From NCBI RefSeq assembly GCF_002443255.2, contig NW_019211455.1:23201883-23265882 (forward strand): a stretch of DNA of 64,000 nt, read 5' to 3'. Position 1 is the stretch's first letter. Each line of letters opens with the position of its first letter. This document shows positions 11,824 through 22,319 of the stretch, piece by piece. The DNA is from Varroa destructor (taxonomy: Eukaryota; Arthropoda; Arachnida; Mesostigmata; Varroidae). A model generated the notes under the pieces. It searched no databases. It was not told the origin of the DNA and saw only the letters and a program-made list of their open reading frames with translations. Made by a program: the position numbers and the translations under genes.

Positions 11824-11971
11824 CTGTTGTCCAGAAGGACTTACAAATGAATTCGAACGCGGCCGTGAAGCTACTATGCAGGGCGAGCAAAGGGTTGCCT
11901 TGGTGCAATTTCTGGCCGAAAGTTCTAAGCGTAAACTTGGCGTTTCCAGCGTCTTCTGAATACGAGCGACG
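11824..11971 (-). CDS. Penultimate exon of a candidate membrane protein (chemoreceptor-like?)
   Basis: On the minus strand the acceptor ATAAATGACTGTTTCAG ends at 11972. The exon is open from its first base for 49 codons plus one nucleotide and ends at ACAACAG|GTGACC. The peptide contains FTLRTFGQKLHQGNPLLALH followed by FTAAFEFICKSFWTT. The size, hydrophobic pattern and near-terminal position recall the last exons of arthropod gustatory-type receptors, but no diagnostic TYhhhhhQF motif is present, so the family is a guess. The phase-0 entry also matches an AAG|GTAAAC donor at 12564 read in a second frame (FNSHETDRQGK), so an additional upstream exon is possible. Confidence 0.4.
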
Positions 11972-12564
11972 CTGAAACAGTCATTTATTTACAAAATCTA
12001 CAAATGATATATATTAGTTGAAATAAAAGTCTATAAGATTCGATAAAAGTAATTAAACGGATGAGAGTAGGACGGTGTGCACCAACGGTCAATGTCAACC
12101 CACTTTAATCGTGTCATCACAAGAATAAATCATCAATATGGTATTATACGTTAATAAATAACCTTGGCAATTAGTTTAGGCAGCTTGGTAAGTACTTTCC
12201 CAGGATGAATAATAAATACTTAACACGGCTGCTGAAAACGAGTGAGCTATGTTGAAAAGTGAGGAAGTTAGGCAGGACAGCGAAGCCGAACTAAGTTAAA
12301 CCCTAGGCCTGTGTTAATATTTAACTAGCAGTTAAATAAAAATGCAAATCAATCACTTGAACTTATATTGCCAGGATTTATCCGCTTAGTCTGAGCAGCC
12401 ATCTCTCGGTCCCGAATCGTTTTCGTCGAATCGCTGCCGTGAGCTGATTTTTTGTCGGCTGGTAGAAGTTTATCCTCAGTTGGGGTATGCATGGGGATTT
12501 GCCGATTAGCTAAGTATATTTTTGCGAGCGGCAAGTTTTTTTTATCGAACTCGATGAAGTTTAC

Positions 12565-12698
12565 CTTTCCTTGACGATCTGTCTCGTGACTGTTAAAAAT
12601 TTTCGAGCGGTGTCTTTTGAAGCTAGTTTACTTTTCAACCCTTGCCAGGTGGGCGCAATATCGGGTTTTGGGAAATCACACTTTTCCTCTTCAAGGTG
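12565..12698 (-). CDS. Charged exon candidate
   Basis: Between an acceptor (AAATTACAATAG, ending at 12699) and a donor (AAGGAAAG|GTAAAC, intron from 12564), one minus frame is open for 44 codons plus two bases. It begins HLEEEKCDFPKPDIAPTWQG and continues as a lysine-rich helix-like stretch. A competing frame, open from about 12627 down to a stop at 12349, also looks like protein (FIEFDKKNLPLAKIYLANRQ) and would use the same donor in phase 0 or read through it. Only one can be real. A-rich sequence inflates Lys content and helps frames stay open, so confidence is limited. Confidence 0.25.
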
Positions 12699-14103
12699 CT
12701 ATTGTAATTTTTGCCGAAATCGTCCATACTAGGATGTAATAGGTTGGCATGAAAACAGGGAGACGGGATAAGGTGTTTAACTGAAACAAGATAGTGAAGT
12801 TATTTCCACAAGAGTCAAATCCATTCATATTAGAACCGGTTGATGAGACAACCACATGACCCCCATAGCGTTTCGATGGGGAAAAGCTGAGTAGGGTAGC
12901 TGCTATAAAATAACTACTGGTAGCTACTTGAGTTATGATCTACGTTAGCGTAAGTGTGACATCAACGTCTTAAACCGACGACAGCAGGGCGTCGGCCGAA
13001 ATTCAGTCACGATCAGACACGATGGTTTCTATAATACAATATAAGAGCAGAATTACCCGACGAGATGTTATTAGTAGAGCAGAACGACCAATCACTGGAC
13101 AAGGGTAATAAGGCAAGAGTTTTAAAGTAACGAAGCTGTTAAACATAGTAAGCAATTAACTGAATCAGTTATATAAAACTATTATAACTGAATAATTTTA
13201 GCGGGTTAGTGCAACAAAGTAACAGGGTCATTGCGGACAACAGCTTTATTTAGATTTAGTATTACATTGATAATTACAGTAGTTAAACTAGTTAGACTAG
13301 TTATTGGTGTTTAGCAAAATTTTAAAAACATTGATTTGTTATTTAATAAACTGTACTCAAGGAATACATAGCACTCATTTATTCAACGTTGTCGTAGACA
13401 AATCGTGGTTGTCTTGGTATTGATTATTATTCTTTCACAGATCTTATATGTTGTCTAGCACATATAGACGTTACCCATTTGACAGGGTACCTGAAAAATG
13501 TTATACGCGCGAGAGAAAATCGATGATTTCATAGCTGACTTCCATTTTTGTGGCACGCACCATCCCTCGTTGTTCCGCAAAGCAATAATAAAAAGCAGTT
13601 GTGAGCAAGAGTCAACTGGAAAAAGAGGCAAAAGGCTAATGCTAAAAGACACCCTGTACACTGGCTGTTTTCGTCGATGTATAAAGTGCGTCCGTTTACC
13701 ATATGGTTGCTTCGTGGACTAAGCCCTTTAGGCTGACGCACGCTGCGTTTCGTTGCCCCTGTACTGCGTTCGTAGAGCCGCTCGCTCAAGGCTATTTTTA
13801 TTCAAACCCTCCCCTTCTCTTTGTGCTGGCGCCACTGACACGTGGCACGAACCGCGCCCACTGGCGGCGGTTGCAACCGCAGCGCCACCACCATCGCCAT
13901 CGTCGCTGCCTGCCAATTTTCCAGACCTGCTCCAATCTATGGCTCTTAGACATTACTCTTTTCAATATCTTACCGGTACATCCAAAGTGCCGTCCCTGCA
14001 TTACGTCCTTGCCACGTGGTCAGGGACGCGCGGAGTCAACGACCATGGGGGCCCTGGGTCCATATTGGGTGTTGTGGGCCAAGGTCAACGTCTTTCTGCC
14101 TGC

Positions 14104-14347
14104 CATGGCTAGAATCAACGTCGCTGAACGGAAGCGAGAGAGCAGAAATGGAGAGCGAGAGAAAATCGAAGGACAAGCCAGGAGCTCCATTCGTCCGCCG
14201 AGTTTTAGTACAGCATCACACGTAGTGGCAGCACTAGTTAGGAGTGCTGCCACAACTGTAGGGAAAGGGTACGTCAAGCCGTTGCAATGGTTGCAGCGTG
14301 CGGCCTGTCGACCCAGCAGGTTTCAATGGCAGTATCAGGATTTTTAG
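14104..14347 (+). CDS. Possible small basic protein with strong Kozak start
   Basis: The ATG lies in GCCATGG, the vertebrate-type optimal start context, and opens 80 codons ending in TAG. The peptide starts MARINVAERKRESRNGEREK, is strongly basic and has an alanine/valine-rich middle. The frame continues upstream in phase to 13703 (214 codons, the longest open frame in the window), so the true start may differ or an upstream exon may join. This 13.7-16.4 kb block is GC-richer than its flanks and both strands are open here, so shadow frames are expected. Confidence 0.22.
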
Positions 14348-14574
14348 CAGCAGAAATAAAAGCACGAATAGTGCAGTGTCAGTTGTCCGAGTTCGAAGGT
14401 CAGTTTGCTGGCGGTTTGACGTCTACAGGAGTCCATTTCACTGCATCAATGTACAAGTTCGTTGTTCGCCTGCAATGTATTATACTGCCCTCACATAGCC
14501 GGTGATATATATATACACATATATATAAGCAGCAAAAAATAAGGGCGGCTATATAGAGGGTCGAACTCACTTAC

Positions 14575-14650
14575 CCGATGGTTTTTTTTCTATCCCAAAC
14601 GATACTTCCCCTGGTCTCCCCACTAAACTAACGGTCGTCGGTAGCGGCCT
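14575..14650 (-). CDS. Short internal exon candidate (76 nt)
   Basis: The minus-strand acceptor GCAGTTTCTGCTATTGCTAG ends at 14651 and the donor CATCGG|GTAAGTGAG starts at 14574. Only one of three frames is open: 25 codons plus one base, RPLPTTVSLVGRPGEVSFGI followed by EKKPS. Both splice sites are strong, which is uncommon for a 76-nt interval in this window. No neighbouring exon could be assigned and the peptide is too short to place in a family. Confidence 0.28.
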
Positions 14651-15907
14651 CTAGCAATAGCAGAAACTGCCATGTTGGAGGAAGGGGACGAGGACGGGAT
14701 AGCAGCAAGAGACGGCAGCGTAATGTTCAAACGCCCGCCGGGCCGCGCGCCAGCATGCAGCTAGCAGCGAAGGCATGTAGTTTATCTGGGGAGTCTGATT
14801 CGACAATGCCTGGTCTAGACCGGCCGGGTTCGCCGACGCCATTTTGGGGAGGCCTTCGCGGCAGTTGGATACCTCGACCACCCTGTTACCACGGCGATCT
14901 CTGCGCATACCACTTAGCCACACTGGAGCCAGCAGAAAAAACGCGATGGCATTACCCTGTTTAGGAAACGCTAGAGTTGCCCCTGCCATCGCCCACGATC
15001 GCTTCCCCCGCTACCGCTAGCAACGAATGTGCCGCACCCTTATGCGCTGCCGCCGTCGCCACTGACGGCGACACCGCATGATAAGGTTTACAACGGCTGG
15101 TGGTGGCATTGACAACACCAGCCACGACGGCCACGCCAGACGCCGACCTACTTAGGGCGCTTTGGAGGCTTCTTTTCCTGCTCTTTGGGAACTACGATGA
15201 AACTGAACATCACGTTGCCTAGTTAGCTGACATTCAGATGCATAGCAGAATGTGAGGCGCGGGCGGATCCATTCCATTGACACTGGCCAATGCGCAGGTT
15301 TTAGCGCATGTTGAGTCTAGGATGCAGCATATAGCTCCGAGTTGGTAAAGTGAAGTTAAGTTTTTATATATGATTCCTGGACCACCCTTGGCTGTCGAGC
15401 AATCAGTGTGTCCTATCGTTTTTCTCCCCCGTTCCTTCCAAAAGCCCACGTGAAGGTCTCCCTACTTTTATCCGCCTCGGCTCGTCCAGCTTAGCCGTCA
15501 CTTTGCCGGCTGCTAACCTTCCCCGCGTTGCCGCCGGGGAGTGCGGTTTGTCAGAAAGTGGTAGACAGAGGTCGAGGTAATATTCAGAGGGACCGGCCCT
15601 CTCAATATTCAGAGAGGTATGCCTAGCTACCGAAGCCAGCGCCGCCACTAGCTGTGGTGACCTCTGTAAGGTTCGCAGCTCCAACAAAATAATACCCTAT
15701 CACAACCGGCAGCCGCCACCAGAATATAGCTAGACGTAAACAACTACTTCCAGCACTGCCACTAAATACTGAACTTAACACTGGTGTATTTTGTCTGCAA
15801 TTGAGCTGGCCGCCAGAATTCAGTGAGAATGCATGTTAAACGTAAAGCGACTGGCCGAAACCAATTTTATCTTTCTGTCGTCCTCTTTTCCCTATTACTA
15901 TACCTAG

Positions 15908-15992
15908 CGGAACCAACCGGCCAAAAAGGCCTTGTTACGTTCGACGTGTATTTGTGTAGTTCAACATCTAGAAACACTCGCCAGCCATGATG
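15908..15992 (+). CDS. Exon candidate, pairs with 16270-16394
   Basis: A long pyrimidine tract (TCCTCTTTTCCCTATTAC...) leads to an acceptor at 15906-15907. From the first exon base one frame is open for 28 codons plus one base up to the donor ATGATG|GTATGT. The peptide is RNQPAKKALLRSTCICVVQH and continues LETLASHD. A second frame is also open to 15988 but then stops. The donor phase (1) fits the next acceptor at 16269. No family is recognised. Confidence 0.3.
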
Positions 15993-16269
15993 GTATGTAC
16001 CAGCACGGAATCCCGCTGGCAACGGTGCTTCTCTTCAAACCCATAACCGGGGTTGACCTACGTACCATTCGGCGGTCTACCGGCGGCAAACTTACCCCAG
16101 TGGCCTTTGCTTGGCAGCGTCCACCCCCCTAAGAAAGGCATTGGAGACGCTATGGAATGGGGGAAGTGATATTGGTATTGACTTTCGAGTTCATGTACCT
16201 TGTTGTTTCGGCCTACGCTACTCTCGCCGTCTTTAACTTGTTCTTATGCGCATTTGCTTTTTTCTCTAG

Positions 16270-16394
16270 TTCTTTTACCTTATGGGAGTCTCATAGGGAA
16301 ACCGGCAGGACGTTCTGAAGTCGCTCGCTATGAGAGGAGCGTGCGAGAGGCTTGTTTTCACGTACAACCCGTCCATATGTGTTCCGTTCCGTAG
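16270..16394 (+). CDS. Terminal-exon candidate after 15908-15992
   Basis: The acceptor CATTTGCTTTTTTCTCTAG ends at 16269 and is among the best in the window. With two prefix bases the frame is open for 40 codons to TAG, reading LLPYGSLIGKPAGRSEVARY and then a short basic and cysteine-containing tail. Joined to the upstream exon, the split codon becomes GTT (Val) and the frame is kept; the intron would be 277 nt. The other two frames stop within 18 codons. Function unknown. Confidence 0.3.
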
Positions 16395-17254
16395 AACTGA
16401 ACCGGCAAAGGGGTGGCGAATAAAGCAGGATATTCCTGGCTGTTTTTTTCCTTAGAGCAGGCCGAGTGAAACTACAAATGTCGATAAAACCCTATACGGG
16501 AAGTCGGCTCAATTATAAAAAATGTCCTGATCGCATTAGTATCTACACATTCATTTAATTTGTTAAAAAGTCCCAGTTCATGCGCAATGAATTGTCCCGT
16601 TAATTTGTCAAAAAATCTCGATCTATCCGGGTAGGATAGCTGCCCGTTGCCTAGAGTTATGCCAGTGTCCGTATTTCAGTTAATCTCTATCGTGAATCAC
16701 ATAGGTGAGTCTCGCTCATGATATTCTAGTTTGTTAAAGCAAAGTCAATGTCTCCAGCAGTTGGAAAGAAATCACAAGGGGCGTCTATTAGCCTACAAGC
16801 AACTCTGTTTGTCTCCGGATATTATACATGTACAACTAAACGTAGGGGTTGTGCTTGCGCGCGGCATATAGACACATCTGAAGAATTCTAATTCGAGGTT
16901 GTACCTGTACTTCTATTCAAGTGCAATGAAGTTTCTATATGTGTCGTTATTGCTAAACTATTTTGTCTAATAAATGCTTATAATTTCTATAAACATACAT
17001 ACGACAGATTATAGAGGCGGGTCGTACGGCACCAGTTATATGCTGGATGTGATATTGCTATAAAAACAAGTAAAATTCATTTTTAATAGTTTTTCGACAA
17101 GTCACCCATATTCCAGTGCGATCATTCTGCCTGATTCCGAGCTATGGCCTGAGATGACTACAAGTTAGGAGTTCCAGTTCGGATAGTGAACCTCGATAAC
17201 CAGTAATGATCGTATCGTTGCGTGCCTTTCACCTGTTACTCACGTGCTTTTCAG

Positions 17255-17344
17255 AGCCCTACCATCGTAGCGTTCGTCTGGGGCTATTCTCCAGATGAAA
17301 AGAAGGCCAGCGATTTTTTTTACAACAAATTAACTCGACAATAG
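17255..17344 (+). CDS. Terminal-exon candidate (29 aa)
   Basis: The acceptor ACTCACGTGCTTTTCAG ends at 17254. The frame starting on the first exon base reads SPTIVAFVWGYSPDEKKASD and then FFYNKLTRQ before TAG. Both composition and acceptor are convincing, yet 29 residues are too few to identify. A second frame gives only 14 codons. The nearest upstream donor with an open frame, ATAG|GTGAGT at 16705, is in phase 1 and would select the shorter frame, so the partner exon is unresolved. Confidence 0.3.
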   Translation, partial: SPTIVAFVWGYSPDEKKASDFFYNKLTRQ

Positions 17345-18135
17345 ACTGTGTACATTCGGTCTACGATCTAAGTACAAATGTCTAGCACAGATCGAAGTTC
17401 TGCGTGCGTTACTGCCGTTGTTGTGCATGCGCGCCTATCTATCGGTTTGATGTCCCGAGACTATCATGTACCAGTCGCTCTATGCCGTTGTGCTACTAGT
17501 TAAACGCCGGCGTGAAGAATGATCGTTTGCGCTACGTTTTTATTCGGGCATTGCGGCCACTTGGACGCGCAGATGCATGAAGTTACCCGTTTTGAGTTAC
17601 CCGTAAAATGTCTAAATGCTATGGATGCTTTCGTACCCAAGCGAGCGAGAAGTACCATTGACGCAACTTACGAGGTTAAGCTAAATTTTTAAGTACAAGA
17701 TTTTTATACATTATCGAACGTCGTCATCTCGGAGCAGCTCGCCCTATCTTTACGGGTAACATAGCGTCGTATCACCATTCTCTGAAACTCTACGACGACA
17801 CGGCATATATCCGTCTTATGCCACCTACATTGTAAGCAGACATTATTGTTGTTGTCCTTATTAGTGACCACAATTAGGTTAGAGTAATTGCAGTGGAATT
17901 AATTGGATTAGGTTAAAGTTGAGAGGAAAATGAAACGGCGGTCAAGGGCATCCAGACGCCAAGATCCGCCCATGTTTTAGTAGTCGTGGTTACGCATATC
18001 GCAGTTGGTCACGCTGAGTGAGGGTGCAACGCATGGCTACGGCTACTTTTGTTTACTGCTTGAATTTAAAGCAACCGTATGGTCAATCCTGAGGTGACGT
18101 CCGTGACAATTGCAGCTAACAGGGGCATGAACGGC

Positions 18136-18369
18136 TCACTCTGTTAAATAAGCCAAGCGGACACGAGGGTATATTACTTTTGGGGGTCGTGAGTTAGAGA
18201 CACTTAACGACTTGCGAGCGGCTAGTGATGACGCTGGTCGCTGTTGTGGTAACAAAAGATCTTCTCCAGGAGGCCTACGGTTGACTTCGTTAACGCGCTG
18301 TTTTGCTCCGTTCGGGCTTCGAATCATATGGCAAAGGTGTGAGGAAGTGGAGAAATACGATGGCGAGTA
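18136..18369 (-). CDS. C-terminal tail exon candidate (Ser/Pro-rich)
   Basis: On the minus strand the pyrimidine-rich TTGTCCTATCCCTCTGAG ends at 18370; a second acceptor lies 19 nt upstream. In phase 0 the exon runs 77 codons to TGA. It starts YSPSYFSTSSHLCHMIRSPN, has a proline- and glutamine-rich middle, and contains RKSLSV, a basophilic-kinase-type site, near its end. This looks like a cytoplasmic tail. It matches in phase the exon at 19719-19794 across a 1349-nt intron. Without homology it could still be a chance frame; the sequence is 100 codons open in all. Confidence 0.33.
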   Translation of the reverse strand, partial: YSPSYFSTSSHLCHMIRSPNGAKQRVNEVNRRPPGEDLLLPQQRPASSLAARKSLSVSNSRPPKVIYPRVRLAYLTE

Positions 18370-19718
18370 CTCAGAGGGATAGGACAACCTAACGGTAAGC
18401 AATAGAACATTGAAAACTGACTCGCGTACTTCGCTCACTGTGTCTACTTGAGGTCGTGAGCAGCTGCGGCCATCTAGCGCTACTTAACTACCTTAGATTT
18501 TCGTTCATTTCTCATAACTTTCAGATTTCGTCATAACTTTAGAGGATTTTATATGAGGGTAATATCGACGTGCCATATTAACGAGTGTTAATCTGAAAAA
18601 AAAATTCAAAATGTTCTATATGACACATTGATACGTTTCCGTAATTATCACGAATAACTGAAATATTTAACTTAAAGATTTCTTCGAGCTCTCGGATAAG
18701 GACTTCTCAATTTGAATTGATGCTATAGAAAGTTCTAGTATATAATATTAGTAACCTAAACATGAATGTTGTCAGTATAAAAATTTAGTTTGAACGCTCA
18801 GTATTTCAAAACCGCCAGTAATAATAATTAATAAAACTTTATTTATCTACGGCTGTTCTTGAAATTATGTTATACTTATTTATTACCACTGGTCTCATTT
18901 AATAAAATAAACTATATTACCGAACATGCCGCCTAGCGGGCCAATCGGCATATAAAGGGTATCTCCAAATAAGAAGTTCTTTGATTTCGCCTTAACAGGC
19001 GTGTTTTTTAGTTATTAGTTTATTATTAAAACCAATCTAAGGTGCAATCATAACTTATTTTTCTGTTAAATGTATTCTAATTGGCGTAATCAAATGGAAA
19101 TTGTCAATCGCGGTTGTTCTGACTATATGACTATACGCGGATGAGAGCTCTATGCGCTCTACGGCTATGTGCTCCTTATCAGTAATGCACTCGTACTTAA
19201 AGGCAGACTAGCATTGAGAAAATAAAAATAAAAAAGCATCATAATTATACGTTTATTACATTTAGTAAGCTTTACAAAACTAGTTTTGTTGCTCGTCACA
19301 GGCAGAGCTAACCCGGCGTTTCGATTTATGATGAACTCTACAGCTGAGGAAAACACAAACGATTATTTAGTAAGGAAAAGGTAAGTTCCCTATCCTATAT
19401 AACGTCTTAGCGCGGCTTTTAAACGACGGAGCGGAGTTTGCTAGCAGCATGGTGTAGAAGATAATGAGTATGTCATAGTAAAAATTAGCCAAATATATAG
19501 AACTATTGCTTAAATACTTATTGTTTTCATACGAATTCAAACAAGAAGATCGAAGGCTGCACTTCTTTTATCGTAGCTCTATATATATTTAAGCTGAGGC
19601 GCATCTTAGGAGCATCATGAAGCTGTACTTCTACACTAACCCATTTGTGGACATTGGCACGTATAAGACAATCCCTTTCAATTATTAAATTAAGCTCAGT
19701 TGAGATCTGTTAACTTAC

Positions 19719-19794
19719 CGGATAGTTTGCGCTTATGTTACGGCGGCTGCCTATAAACCGACGGACAGCGAGTCGGAATCTGTTATGTCGAGTT
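19719..19794 (-). CDS. Exon candidate resembling GPCR helix 8
   Basis: The minus-strand acceptor TACGCTGTTTCTAATGCAG ends at 19795 and the donor TATCCG|GTAAGT begins the intron at 19718. The 76-nt exon has one prefix base and 25 codons; its core is NRFRLAVRRFIGSRRN. Class A receptors carry such an N-x-R-F-R-x-x-hydrophobic-R-R helix 8 shortly after NPxxY in TM7. No NPxxY-coding exon was found upstream on this strand, so the assignment rests on about ten residues. Phase 0 at the donor fits the tail exon at 18136-18369. Confidence 0.3.
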
Positions 19795-20163
19795 CTGCAT
19801 TAGAAACAGCGTAACAATATTACAAAACAATGCTTCTACGGGCAGCCACTTTGTAATTAATTGAAGAGTAACGAATACCTCGTAACTTAGCGTAGTTGTC
19901 AACGGCCCAGCTTCTTTACATTGAACATATCATAAAAGACGTCGCTAAGTGTGGAGACCCCCCGTATGCGAGACAGACCTTGTGGCGCGCTATGTAGGTA
20001 TAACCTAAGAGACGTGGTCGAAGCAGCTCGTCTCGATTAAACAGACAAACGAACAGATAGACACAAATAACACATAGCGACATGTTATCCTATGCTAATT
20101 TGATTGTGGCTTTGGTGACCTCCCTATTACATATGCTCATTCACATACAGGACAGCTGCGGTC

Positions 20164-20186
20164 GGTCTGGTCTGGTCTGGTCTGGC
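20164..20186. repeat. (GGTCT)n pentanucleotide repeat
   Basis: Four perfect GGTCT units and a partial fifth. Non-coding context. Confidence 0.85.
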
Positions 20187-22089
20187 CTGTACGGCGACAG
20201 GCCACAATGACACAAAAAACATTAACTAATAGAGTGGACTAGAGAGGAACGTCAGCCGTACAAACCGCTAATGGAATTTCCTGGCGGTTGGAGCATTGGC
20301 CGAAAATGAGCGGCCTCACAACGCGCCGTATTTTTAGCTTATCGGTCATATGTTCGTACTGTTTAAAAGATTAGCAATGTACGCTAACAATTCACTAGTA
20401 TAACACTCGTAGTGACAATGGTAACGAAGCTGCCGTGCTAGATAAAGCTGTTGTCATTCCTATTGTGTCTGTGTTTTTTTCGTTACCGCCGTCGTGATGG
20501 CAAACAACGAAACATTTTCGTATCTCGTATCGAATGGCAAGTCGTCAAATGCTTCAACTACCTTCCATGCTCTAATGCTGCAAAGTACCTATGTAGACCT
20601 GAACCGAACTAAGCTTTAGAGCTTGGAATTCCCTTAATTAGGATTGACGCTCAGAGCACAAGTATCCATAGCTGCGGAACCGTAAAACGTATAAAATCAC
20701 CGTGGAAAACCAACTGCACGAAAAAAGATAGCATTTCACGGCAGATGCTACCTAGTCGTTGTACGTCTTTATAATAGTATCTGTAATAGCGTTATATCAA
20801 TGGAGGAGAATGCAGCATTTGCAGAGCGCCGTAGGCGACTTTTATATAAGGCGAAGTCTATATAAGCGGTAGATTACGAGTTTGGTGGTAAAGCAGCCTT
20901 ATTTCTCTGCCCAGTATTCTGACCACCTCTGCTTACGGATCTCGATTTATATGTGTAATAACCAAACAAACGTTTTGTATAGCTTAGTTAAGTAACTTCT
21001 AAGTGAAACCTCACAATTTCCCGTACATTCCGTGCTGTTTATGCGAACAGTACATTGAGCTCACTCTAAGCAGGGACGAACAAGGCTGGCTTAAAGATGT
21101 CTTAGCCGATAAAAACAAAAATCAAAAATTTGGACCGAAAAACCAGACCACTAACCTAACACCAAGACAAATGAGTCATAGATAATACTTCATCCGGATG
21201 CTGCTCAGCTGCTAGCCGTCGAGATGGAAAACGAAAATCAGCAACAATCATAGCAGTGGAGGTAGCGGTAGCAACAATCGAGAGAGAAAGAGGGGGGGAA
21301 AGTGTAGACGTACGGTGCTTGCCCGCCGTCGATTCGAACTAATTCTCTCTCAGTTCGACAACGATTGCAACGTTTTGCCCGCACGTTCATGCGATGTGGA
21401 CTCAGCGCATGGAGAAGTCTCGCGCATGAAGAAGGTTCGCCTACGTGCGTTCGTTTATTATCGTAGCACTCGGAGCACCCGCTGCAGTAGGTAGAGACAC
21501 ACGAAAGGAACGACGATAACGTCGTTAGCGCAATCTCTGGCTCATTAAACATCGCGACGCTTCTTACGCTCGACATGGTTGGCGTAACGAAAAACAAGAG
21601 AAAGGTGACTCTCGTATGACTTTCTCGCTACTATAACCACTACTGATATTACAGTCGATGGCTAAAATCGCCCTTTGAAAAAGAAAGAAATGAGCTGACG
21701 ACGGGAGCACGGGCTGAAAAGCGTTTATTACTTCCAAGAAAAATGATCAAAAATATTGAGAATGAATATATTTGAGGTGTTCTGGTTCGATGGTTGATAT
21801 AGTGGTGCGGCAAACCAGATCATCCCTGAACGACCATCATAGCTCGCGCAGGATAGATTGACCATCTCCGTTTGTTGCCAATACGTTTTGAAGTAAGTTA
21901 GATTAGAAACGGAACTAATTTGGTTACCAGTTTGCGTCAAATTTTTTAAATTTTCCGTTTTATAGCCGTACTCTACCTTTTTTATTTGGACAATCCTTTG
22001 AACTTTACCGAATTTTATCTGTCGTGTTTTTACAATGAACAGGGCCCATAATGAGCGTTACGTTACATTCGTCTGATTCAACTGGCTGT

Positions 22090-22165
22090 CTTGATTTGGC
22101 CGTAGTGGTTAAAGACTGATCGTTGTGCATGGGCTATAGGCAACACGATCCGACTCAGACAGATG
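22090..22165 (+). repeat. Degraded tRNA-like sequence (A box strong, B box weak)
   Basis: TGGCCGTAGTGGTTAAAG at 22097-22114 is close to the A box and D-arm of leucine/serine-type tRNAs (TGGCCGAGTGGTTAAGG). About 33 nt later CGATCCGACTCAG resembles a decayed B box. The arms do not pair into a full cloverleaf. A tRNA-derived SINE head or tRNA pseudogene is the likely origin. Confidence 0.3.
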
Positions 22166-22291
22166 AGATCTCCTAGGCGTGCGCGCCAGCGTCTCTTAGC
22201 AGCGATCACGCACTGGCTAATGCTGAGAACAGAACATTTGCGACTTCTCGAGAAGGGTCACTGCCGTCGATTGACACGTACCGCCCCTAAG

Positions 22292-22319
22292 AACCGCTGC
22301 TTCGATTCCTCCAGCGGTT
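22292..22319. repeat. Perfect 8-bp inverted repeat around a T-arm-like loop
   Basis: AACCGCTG and CAGCGGTT flank a 12-nt loop containing TTCGATTCC, the invariant core of a tRNA T-loop. It lies about 180 nt after the A-box-like sequence, too far for one tRNA, but might be a second relic of the same element. Confidence 0.4.
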
